Source: Candidatus Zixiibacteriota bacterium (GTDB lineage: Bacteria; Zixibacteria; MSB-5A5; GN15; PGXB01). Taken from it: 6,182 bases of DNA. The translations under genes were made by a program, and so were the position numbers. Each line of letters opens with the position of its first letter. Within the stretch, counting starts at the first letter, position 1. The DNA is taken from the NCBI GenBank assembly GCA_020345705.1, contig CP070766.1, forward strand, positions 1,503,747 to 1,509,928, in the 5' to 3' direction. Under the pieces are notes generated by a model. The model did no database searches, was not told the origin of the DNA, and saw nothing but the letters and a program-made list of their open reading frames with translations. This document shows positions 1-5,313 of this stretch, piece after piece.

Positions 1-765
1 AAAGACCCGCCGCTTGGCCTGGAATATGGAGAGTCCTATGCTATCCAGGGCCACCGGATCGGTGCCCACGAGAAGACCATTGTAGGACCAGACGTAGGTG
101 GTGTCGAAATGATGCGGGCCGACACTGTAGAACTGCGGTGTCAACAGGACAAGAATGTTCAGCCGCGTCTTCCCTTCGACGATCGGCAGTCTCCATATGG
201 CGCCCAGGTCGGCGCATGAATTTCCGTGGTAATCCGGAGGGCTGGGGATGAACATGATGTAATTCTTGACCAGACTGCCGACACCCGACCAGGCGTGGGT
301 TCGCATCGGGCGGGCGTTTATCAGAGCCGTGGCATTTTGGAAGATGGGATTTCGGCGTATCCCGCGATCATCAATGCTGATGTTCTTGTCCGGAACGCCG
401 GCATCCATGACGCCTCTTTTGATGGCCTGTTCGACTTCATTGTTGGTCGGCAGGGGGGTCCAGACGTTGGTTTTGATGCCGACAATGTCATCGGGCTGAA
501 TGATTTGTTTCCAGCAGTCGGCCGGGTTGTCTTCGCCGAAAAGGGAAATCATCGCCTCATCAAGCATTTGCTGGATAACTTCAGCGTTTATTTTTCCGTT
601 CGGCGCGACGGCATCCTTGTTGCGAATGAGTACCACTTTTGACTTTACAGCCTTCTCGGTCGTCTCCTTGGCCAGCATCGGAAGGCCGAGGGCGACCCCC
701 ATCGCGGCGCACCCGGCACCTTTGATGAAATCGCGGCGTGTTATGGTCATCCGCTTGTCTTTCAT
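1..765 (-). CDS. Tat-exported DUF362 domain protein (C-terminus cut by window edge)
   Basis: An open frame of 255 codons runs from the ATG at 765 to the left edge without a stop, so the C-terminus is missing. A strong Shine-Dalgarno, GGGAGGA, lies 7-8 nt before the ATG and fixes the start. The N-terminus carries a twin-arginine signal, RRDFIKG (residues 10-16), followed by a hydrophobic stretch to about residue 32, so the protein is predicted to be exported folded by the Tat system, often a sign of a bound cofactor. The part seen matches DUF362 proteins: a D-D-I-V-G-I-K-T-N segment (92-100), an S-I-D-D-R strand (130-134), an A-R-P-M-R-T-H-A block (151-158) and the family's signature G-T-D-P-V-A-L-D (234-241). 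No ferredoxin CxxCxxC motif is seen here, although some DUF362 proteins have one. Biochemical function is unknown. It is the last visible gene of the minus-strand operon, 27 bp after the lipoprotein gene. Cys19 precedes the hydrophobic core, so it is not a lipobox. Confidence 0.85.
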   Translation of the reverse strand, partial: MKDKRMTITRRDFIKGAGCAAMGVALGLPMLAKETTEKAVKSKVVLIRNKDAVAPNGKINAEVIQQMLDEAMISLFGEDNPADCWKQIIQPDDIVGIKTNVWTPLPTNNEVEQAIKRGVMDAGVPDKNISIDDRGIRRNPIFQNATALINARPMRTHAWSGVGSLVKNYIMFIPSPPDYHGNSCADLGAIWRLPIVEGKTRLNILVLLTPQFYSVGPHHFDTTYVWSYNGLLVGTDPVALDSIGLSIFQAKRRVF

Positions 766-792
766 AAGGTTTCCTCCCTCGGGAGTTGGCAC

Positions 793-1713
793 TTATATAT
801 CATCTCTTATCTTCGCCATTAAGTTTCCGGCATAATCCCCTGTCGGGGCATCAAGGACAATTGTGAGGTGCTCTTTTTCGGCGGCAACTCCAATCCATCT
901 ACCCTTCTCAATTTCCCCGACGCCGTCCTTTGCCGCTTCCGGGGCATACTTCTCAATGAATCTGCTTCGGGCGTTATCCGCTTCAGCGGCTGACGGGTAC
1001 TGGACATACAGCAGATATATACTTCCCGGCTTGTATGCGGCCAGAACGGCACTGGTTTGCGGGCCCAGGTTGAGAACGTTCTCCTCGGAAAGAAAGTAGT
1101 GATAGTTCAGCGAAGGGTGAGTATGAAAGTATCTTACGGTGTTGGAAATCAAATTCTCTTCCGGCAGAGAATTGACGAGTGCAGGTCTTCCCTGAGATGC
1201 CGGCAGGGCCCGGTCGATCTCTCGCGCTAGGGCGAAGACGGCCGCTTTTGTCTCCGGGGTGCCCTCCTCGGCCAGGGCGCATACGAAATATGCAGCTTTC
1301 CAGAAGCAGATCAGACTACCCCGGAATTCGTACGCCTCGCCGATGCCCGGCTCTTCTTCCTCGCGGGCGTGACTGAAGACGCCGTAGGCATCATCAGGCG
1401 AGCCCATATCGAAGATTTCCACCGTGATTTCAGGCTTTTCGTCGGCCGTAAACCTGTACACTTCGACCTTTCTGAACCCGTAGGAACGATAAACCTCACC
1501 GGCCCCGTCGATATAGTCAAAAATCGTCTGGCGGTCATAGCTTTCCACCGAATCCTGAAGCCTCCACCCGGGAATTTTCTCAGGGATGAATTGACGCATC
1601 GAAAGCGGCATTGTCCGACCTCCTTTCTTGCCGCAGGCCACAAAAGACATCGCGACAACCGACATGATTAATAGCAGGGTGGCGAGATTTATGGAGATGA
1701 ATGGCTTCGGCAT
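793..1713 (-). CDS. DUF6599-type lipoprotein
   Basis: This gene encodes 306 residues from the ATG at 1713. The frame also opens at a TTG at 1728, but only the ATG has a Shine-Dalgarno (GAGGG, 1722-1726). The N-terminus is a lipoprotein signal: a lysine at position 3, a hydrophobic core at about 5-23, and F-V-A-C with Cys27 as the lipidated residue. Gly follows the Cys, with no Asp retention signal, so outer-membrane location is plausible by enterobacterial rules. The mature protein resembles the DUF6599 family: a P-G-W segment (48-50), an I-F-D-Y-I-D-G-A-G-E-V-Y motif (64-75) leading into S-Y-G-F, and D-M-G-S-P-D-D-A-Y-G-V-F (102-113). Family assignment is from memory of these motifs, and no activity is known. 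The gene lies 79 bp after the Fe-S protein gene and 27 bp before the DUF362 gene on the same strand, suggesting cotranscription and a shared envelope role. Confidence 0.82.
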   Translation of the reverse strand: MPKPFISINLATLLLIMSVVAMSFVACGKKGGRTMPLSMRQFIPEKIPGWRLQDSVESYDRQTIFDYIDGAGEVYRSYGFRKVEVYRFTADEKPEITVEIFDMGSPDDAYGVFSHAREEEEPGIGEAYEFRGSLICFWKAAYFVCALAEEGTPETKAAVFALAREIDRALPASQGRPALVNSLPEENLISNTVRYFHTHPSLNYHYFLSEENVLNLGPQTSAVLAAYKPGSIYLLYVQYPSAAEADNARSRFIEKYAPEAAKDGVGEIEKGRWIGVAAEKEHLTIVLDAPTGDYAGNLMAKIRDDI

Positions 1714-1721
1714 TGGTACCG

Positions 1722-1726
1722 CCCTC
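1722..1726 (-). promoter_or_regulatory. Ribosome binding site deciding the lipoprotein start
   Basis: Read on the minus strand this is GAGGG, 8 nt before the ATG at 1713. Nothing similar precedes the upstream in-frame TTG at 1728. The ATG start also gives a normal short lysine-containing n-region for the lipoprotein signal peptide. Confidence 0.6.
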
Positions 1727-1792
1727 AATAATGATATTTGGCTGCGCCAAGAATGTATTTATAGCCCAATTAGCTCATTTTGCGGTCCGGTG

Positions 1793-3049
1793 TCAAGCCA
1801 TCTGCCTTAATGCCGTAAGAAATCTTGATCTGAGAGAATCGCTCATGAGCGCTTTCTTAACCGGGGGTAGTCTCAGAAATCCGCCTACCACGGCGCGCAT
1901 GAAGCCATGTGTAATGCTCTGCGGGTTGCCGAATAATTGATTCTGGAGGGTTCCCCGTTCAAGACACTGCAGGATCAGCTTTTCGAACGTGTCCTCGGGA
2001 TGCAGAACTCTTTGCTTTCTTTTTACAAGACGGAGCGCCCCGGTTTCGCAATTGAGCGCGCACACGCCGCAGCCAATGCACAAAGAGGTATCGATTTTCG
2101 GGGAGGCATCGGGTAACATCTCGATGGCATTAATGGGACATGACTCCGCACACGTTCCGCAGTCAAGGCAGGTATCCTCATTGCCTTCGGCGATGAAGTT
2201 TGATGTTACAACGACGTTGGAGTAGCCATATTTCGATATCCCCAGCAGTATATTACAGCAACAACCGCAACAGTTGCAGATGAAGGAGACGTTCTTTTGG
2301 ACGTTATCGGCGTTGAAGACAAGCCCCATCTCTTTTGAGCGGGCAAGGCTTTCGAGCATTTCGGTCCTGGAAATTTCCTTTGCCATATTGTGCCTGATCA
2401 GGTAATCGGCCGAGGCGTCGAAGGAAGAGCAATTCTCAAGCGGGGCATCGCATTTTTTTTCGCCGATATGCAGTTTCTCATGACGGCAGGAGCAGATTCC
2501 GACGGCGAATTTTTTGGCGTTTTCAGCGACGGCGGTAGCTTTTTCATAGTCGAGGACTTCGACGTACTCGGTCATTTCAACGGCACCTTCGTGCGGCAGA
2601 GTCCGCAAAGGTGAGATCTTCTCACTATGCCCAAAATTTGCCTTGAAGAAAGTATTATCCTGCTCGAAGTATTCATGAAAAAGCCTGGCCCATTCTCCGG
2701 TATTAAGATCGTCATCTGCTCTCATCAGAGTGAATTCAAAAAGCCCGATGACAATCGGCGAGGGGATATAGAAAATCTTGTCTTTGAGCTGGACGTCCAG
2801 CACAAGCCCTTTTGAACACATTTGCTCAAGGATGCGCTTCAATCGTGAACGTTCATATTTGGTGGTATTTTCGACCAGTTCGATTGTCGCCAAACCGTAC
2901 GGCATTTTGATGAGGAGATCAGCTTCTTCGGAAGTGTACAGAGCTTTGAGAATTTCATAAAAGGTTTCATTCCATGGTGCTCGCATTGTCAGGCCGTCGA
3001 TTTTCTTGCCGAGCTTGCGGCATAAGTCTTTTCCAACCATATGTCCCAT
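1793..3049 (-). CDS. Multi-cluster 4Fe-4S protein with winged-helix-like N-terminus
   Basis: This gene encodes 418 residues from an ATG preceded by AGGAG at good spacing. There is no signal peptide, so the protein is predicted to be cytoplasmic. Residues of about 28-105 look like a winged-helix fold (helices, then K-Y-E-R-S-R-L-K-R-I-L-E-Q-M and a G-L-V-L-D-V strand). The C-terminal half holds two ferredoxin motifs: Cys294/297/300/304 with Pro305, and Cys324/327/330/334, where Glu replaces the usual Pro. These should bind two 4Fe-4S clusters. Upstream lie further cysteines: Cys186 and Cys188 in a CxCR motif, then Cys200 and Cys207, and a dense C-N-C-C-G-C-C-C run (258-265). They may bind one or two extra clusters (inference). 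The layout is familiar from 4Fe-4S proteins annotated in Desulfobacterota-like genomes, but no reaction is established. An electron-transfer or redox-sensing role is likely. It is the first gene of the minus-strand operon, with a lipoprotein and a Tat-exported protein downstream. Confidence 0.85.
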   Translation of the reverse strand: MGHMVGKDLCRKLGKKIDGLTMRAPWNETFYEILKALYTSEEADLLIKMPYGLATIELVENTTKYERSRLKRILEQMCSKGLVLDVQLKDKIFYIPSPIVIGLFEFTLMRADDDLNTGEWARLFHEYFEQDNTFFKANFGHSEKISPLRTLPHEGAVEMTEYVEVLDYEKATAVAENAKKFAVGICSCRHEKLHIGEKKCDAPLENCSSFDASADYLIRHNMAKEISRTEMLESLARSKEMGLVFNADNVQKNVSFICNCCGCCCNILLGISKYGYSNVVVTSNFIAEGNEDTCLDCGTCAESCPINAIEMLPDASPKIDTSLCIGCGVCALNCETGALRLVKRKQRVLHPEDTFEKLILQCLERGTLQNQLFGNPQSITHGFMRAVVGGFLRLPPVKKALMSDSLRSRFLTALRQMA

Positions 3050-3147
3050 GACGACTCCTGTCGACTATGTTGCACGAATTATCTGATTCACCCGGCCCGG
3101 GACACCCCGGCTTTGTATATTGGCCGGACAAACCTGTACGCAATTTA

Positions 3148-3163
3148 TGTCAATTCTATGACA
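3148..3163. repeat. Inverted repeat TGTCA-N6-TGACA around a minus-strand -10-like hexamer
   Basis: Perfect 5-bp arms flank a 6-bp spacer. On the minus strand the spacer reads TAGAAT, five of six matches to the sigma70 -10 box. The -35 position 17 bp upstream is poor (TCAATA). The arm length and N6 spacing are like CRP/FNR-family operators, although the arm sequence is not the classical CRP or FNR one. It could be an operator over the promoter of the Fe-S operon, about 100 bp before its start codon. Short palindromes also arise by chance in A+T-rich DNA. Confidence 0.35.
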
Positions 3164-3175
3164 AATATCACGTAA

Positions 3176-3188
3176 TATTGATTCAATA
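3176..3188. repeat. Inverted repeat TATTGA-T-TCAATA
   Basis: This is a perfect 6-bp inverted repeat around one central base. It lies where the -35 region would be if the TAGAAT hexamer at 3153-3158 is the -10 box of the leftward operon. A repressor or activator site is possible. No regulator family is identified. Confidence 0.3.
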
Positions 3189-3192
3189 CGAT

Positions 3193-3228
3193 AAAGGTAA
3201 GGATTTTTACCAGGTGGCGCAAAGGTAA
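3193..3228. repeat. Direct repeat AAAGGTAA (two copies) with a GGTAA-N6-TTACC inverted repeat
   Basis: AAAGGTAA occurs at 3193-3200 and again at 3221-3228, 28 bp apart or a little under three helical turns. The first copy also forms the left arm of GGTAA-N6-TTACC (3196-3211). These may be binding sites for a regulator of either operon. The evidence is pattern only. Confidence 0.25.
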
Positions 3229-3258
3229 AATATCCAGCCCGGGATGATGCCGTAGTAG

Positions 3259-3287
3259 TTGTCATTTGGGTGTTGAAATCTTAGATT
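3259..3287 (+). promoter_or_regulatory. Candidate sigma70-type promoter for the barrel gene
   Basis: TTGTCA (3259-3264, five of six matches to the -35 consensus) is followed after 17 bp by TAGATT (3282-3287, four of six matches to the -10). Transcription would start near 3294, about 77 nt before the chosen start codon of the barrel protein. The -10 hexamer lies inside a palindrome. Confidence 0.4.
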
Positions 3288-3289
3288 TC
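3275..3289. repeat. 15-bp palindrome GAAATCT-T-AGATTTC over the candidate -10 box
   Basis: Perfect 7-bp arms flank a single central base, the longest perfect inverted repeat I found in the intergenic region. It covers most of the candidate -10 hexamer, the classical position for a repressor operator controlling the rightward barrel/ABC genes. Confidence 0.4.
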
Positions 3290-3300
3290 CGGGGAAAGAT

Positions 3301-3333
3301 ATGACTGCCGCCGTTAGTAATTGTGTTCGGTGA
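3301..3333 (+). other. Possible short upstream ORF (10 codons)
   Basis: An ATG at 3301 opens a 10-codon frame ending in TGA at 3331-3333. It is preceded by GGGGAAAG, a better purine-rich site than any before the barrel gene itself. It could be a leader ORF in the barrel gene's 5' region. Against this, the candidate promoter would start RNA near 3294 and exclude most of that site. The peptide shows no regulatory codon run. Confidence 0.15.
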
Positions 3334-3370
3334 AGACGAACATTCATTTGAAGCGATTGATCGTTGGTCA

Positions 3371-4522
3371 ATGATGCGGAATCTGTTGTACATCATAGCG
3401 TGTGTTGTTTCGATTCCTGTATCCTTTTCGAATTCCGTTTCGCAATCGTTCGATTATCGGGGCCAATGGTCGGGATGGATGGTGTTTGACGATGACGAAG
3501 CCAGTGACTTGACAGCCGGCAGTCGGTACCTGCCCGATCTGCACATCGGAACACCGCTTGGCGATCGGTATCTGCTTGATCTGGAGGTTTCACTTAACGG
3601 TTACGCCACCGCCATGTTTCCGGCCCGGGATGATCTTGACGCGGATGGAAAAGTCAAGCTGTATCGTCTCTGGATTCGTTTTTCAACATCGAGACTGGAA
3701 GCCCGGCTTGGTCTTCAGAAAATCAATTTCGGTTCGGCGACTCTTTTGAGGCCATTGATGTGGTTCGACCGCATTGACGCCCGTGACCCCTTGAAAATAA
3801 CCGACGGTGTATACGCGCTTCTGCTGCGGTACTACTTTTTGAACAACGCGAATATATGGCTGTGGGGGCTGTACGGCAACGATGAGCCGAAAGGATGGGA
3901 GAAATATGCAACCGACGATGAAACACCCGAATTCGGCGGTCGCGTTCAGCTTCCCGTTCCCGGCGGCGAGTTGGCCGTCAGCTATCACCACAGAAGAGCA
4001 CAACTGTCCGGCGGATCTGATATTGCCGTGCCACGGGAAGGCGATAAATTTCCGGAGAATCGTTTCGCGCTTGACGGCAAATGGGATATCGGGGTTGGTC
4101 TCTGGCTGGAGGGAGTGTTGATTCATCAGAATGCCCGGTCTCTCTCTTACCGGTGGCGCAGGCTTGTGAACGTCGGCGTTGATTATACATTTGAGCTTGG
4201 CAGCGGGGTCAGTGTGCTGGGTGAGCATATCATTATTGACAGGTCTCGAAAAGCGCTGGGATCGGGAAGTGGAGCCAATATGTCGGCCCTGTCGGTCAGT
4301 TATTCCTTGGGGGTTATTGATTATGTCAGCGGTATTGTCTATTATGACTGGGACAACGAGCAGTTTTATCGTCTCGTGGACTGGCGAAGAACGTATGACG
4401 ACTGGATCATTCATGTCATCGGATTCTGGAATCCGGAGTCGCGGCAAATCTATCAGGATGGCGGCGGCAATGCATTGTACGGCGGGAAGGGCGTGCAACT
4501 GATGGTCGTCTATAACCATTAA
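3371..4522 (+). CDS. Predicted outer-membrane beta-barrel (porin-like) protein
   Basis: This gene encodes 383 residues from the ATG at 3371. The frame extends upstream to a GTG at 3323, but those 16 residues are acidic and would precede the signal peptide, so I reject that start. A second ATG at 3374 is equally possible, and neither has a clear Shine-Dalgarno. Residues 1 to about 22 form a signal peptide (M-M-R-N, a hydrophobic core, then a Ser-rich cleavage zone). The rest has no hydrophobic helix but many alternating amphipathic strands rich in Tyr and Trp, typical of outer-membrane barrels, for example 98-119, 190-208, 267-290, 305-326 and 374-381. The block R-L-G-L-Q-K-I-N-F-G (112-121), leading to F-D-R-I-D-A-R-D-P (132-140), recalls DUF1302-like and other porin-like families, but I cannot name a family firmly. 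The C-terminus ends Y-N-H, not the usual terminal Phe. The ABC genes follow after 68 bp with no terminator, so this may be the outer-membrane partner of that transporter. Confidence 0.75.
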   Translation: MMRNLLYIIACVVSIPVSFSNSVSQSFDYRGQWSGWMVFDDDEASDLTAGSRYLPDLHIGTPLGDRYLLDLEVSLNGYATAMFPARDDLDADGKVKLYRLWIRFSTSRLEARLGLQKINFGSATLLRPLMWFDRIDARDPLKITDGVYALLLRYYFLNNANIWLWGLYGNDEPKGWEKYATDDETPEFGGRVQLPVPGGELAVSYHHRRAQLSGGSDIAVPREGDKFPENRFALDGKWDIGVGLWLEGVLIHQNARSLSYRWRRLVNVGVDYTFELGSGVSVLGEHIIIDRSRKALGSGSGANMSALSVSYSLGVIDYVSGIVYYDWDNEQFYRLVDWRRTYDDWIIHVIGFWNPESRQIYQDGGGNALYGGKGVQLMVVYNH

Positions 4523-4590
4523 GAACGGGCGGCATCGATTAACGTATAAAATTACGATAGAAGCGGTTCTGATTTTCAGGAGGGCCCGAA

Positions 4591-5313
4591 GTGGAAAACC
4601 GGTTTCTGATAAAGACTGAGAATCTGGTCAAGATATATCCGATGGGGGAGCATGCGATAGTCGCTCTCAACAAGGTCAGTCTTACTTTTGAAAGAGGTGA
4701 GTTCGCCGGTCTGGTCGGACCCAGCGGTTCGGGAAAGACAACCCTGCTCAACATTATCGGTTCGCTTGATAGTCCGACCGAAGGCAGCGCCGAAGTGATG
4801 GGTAAGACAGTCGAGAAGCTCTCGCACAAAGAGGCGGCGCGGCTCCGAAACGAATACATCGGGTTCATTTTTCAGACCTTTAATCTGCTTCCCGTGTACA
4901 CGGCTTATGAAAACGTCGAGTTTCCCCTGCTTCTGCTGGGACTGTCCGCCCCGGAGCGGAAGAAGAAAGTTATGGAAGCTTTGGAGCGGGTCAATCTCGC
5001 TGATCGCGCGAAGTCGAAGCCGAATCAGCTCTCCGGTGGACAGAGCCAGAGAGTGGCTATCGCCCGGGCGGTCGTGAAGAATCCGCAGATAATTCTGGCC
5101 GATGAGCCGACGGCCAATCTCGATGCGGAAAACTCTCATAACATCATCCAGACGATGGAGCGTTTGAACCGTGAATTGCGGACCACGTTCCTCTTTTCCA
5201 CCCATGATGAAAAGGTTATCGGGTACCTTCATCGCAAAATCATACTTGTGGACGGCAAGGTCGCCGGGGACGAGATTATTAAAAACGACAGGTCTGCGGA
5301 GAGTAGTGCATGA
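4591..5313 (+). CDS. ABC transporter ATP-binding protein, LolD/MacB type
   Basis: This gene encodes 240 residues from a GTG start with a near-perfect AGGAGGG (4578-4584) 6 nt upstream. It is a complete ABC ATPase of the size normal for LolD/MacB/FtsE-like subunits. Visible motifs are Walker A G-P-S-G-S-G-K-T (43-50), the Q-loop Gln95, signature L-S-G-G-Q (147-151), Walker B I-I-L-A-D-E-P (167-173) with catalytic Glu172, D-loop N-L-D-A-E (176-180) and switch His205. The segment F-Q-T-F-N-L-L-P (94-101) is typical of the LolD/MacB group. It hydrolyses ATP on the cytoplasmic face to power the FtsX-type permease encoded next. Its TGA overlaps the permease ATG by 4 bp, so the two are translationally coupled. 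Members move lipoproteins, peptides, antibiotics or other envelope substrates by mechanotransmission, and the substrate cannot be told from the ATPase. Confidence 0.95.
   Translation: MENRFLIKTENLVKIYPMGEHAIVALNKVSLTFERGEFAGLVGPSGSGKTTLLNIIGSLDSPTEGSAEVMGKTVEKLSHKEAARLRNEYIGFIFQTFNLLPVYTAYENVEFPLLLLGLSAPERKKKVMEALERVNLADRAKSKPNQLSGGQSQRVAIARAVVKNPQIILADEPTANLDAENSHNIIQTMERLNRELRTTFLFSTHDEKVIGYLHRKIILVDGKVAGDEIIKNDRSAESSA
5298..5303 (+). promoter_or_regulatory. Ribosome binding site of the permease inside the ATPase gene
   Basis: GGAGAG lies 6 nt before the permease ATG at 5310 and within the last codons of the ATPase gene. With the ATGA stop/start overlap it supports coupled translation of the two subunits. 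Confidence 0.6.

Larger units (their letters stand above)
3050..3370. other. Divergent intergenic control region
   Basis: This roughly 320-bp stretch separates the leftward Fe-S operon from the rightward barrel/ABC genes and must carry the promoters of both unless they lie further out. It is visibly richer in A+T between 3130 and 3300. It contains four short inverted repeats, a direct repeat and candidate promoter elements, listed separately. I see no convincing protein gene, tRNA or terminator in it. Confidence 0.7.

Noticed and set aside
226..642. Plus-strand open frame of 138 codons at the left end
   Set aside because: It is antisense to the DUF362 gene, which has a strong ribosome site, a Tat signal and family motifs across the whole stretch.
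1738..1750. Small inverted repeat TTGGC-TGC-GCCAA between the Fe-S and lipoprotein genes
   Set aside because: The 5-bp stem with a 3-nt loop and no following T-run on the minus strand is too weak for a terminator. It lies just before the lipoprotein gene's ribosome site and may be chance.
1758..1796. Possible internal promoter before the lipoprotein gene: minus-strand TTGACA (1791-1796) and TATAAA (1758-1763)
   Set aside because: The two hexamers are 27 bp apart, far beyond the usual 16-18 bp, and no good -10 box lies at the correct distance from TTGACA. Kept only as a coincidence.
3107..3127. Hairpin CCGGC-N11-GCCGG in the divergent region
   Set aside because: The stem is short, the loop long and no T-run follows on either strand. 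There is also no converging gene end for it to terminate.
3065..3265. 66-codon minus-strand ORF just upstream of the Fe-S gene, containing a CxxxCP-like stretch
   Set aside because: It has no Shine-Dalgarno before its ATG, no recognisable domain, and lies across the A+T-rich control region with its inverted repeats. The cysteine spacing is not a ferredoxin motif. It is best explained as a chance frame.
3683..4519. Long minus-strand open frame (278 codons) opposite the barrel gene
   Set aside because: It is a shadow frame. The plus strand encodes a signal peptide and regular amphipathic strands, while the antisense translation has no coherent domain.
4523..4590. Terminator or new promoter between the barrel and ATPase genes
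   Set aside because: I find only a 4-bp AGAA/TTCT dyad and A+T-rich DNA without a paired -35/-10 at proper spacing. Readthrough from the barrel gene is the simpler reading.
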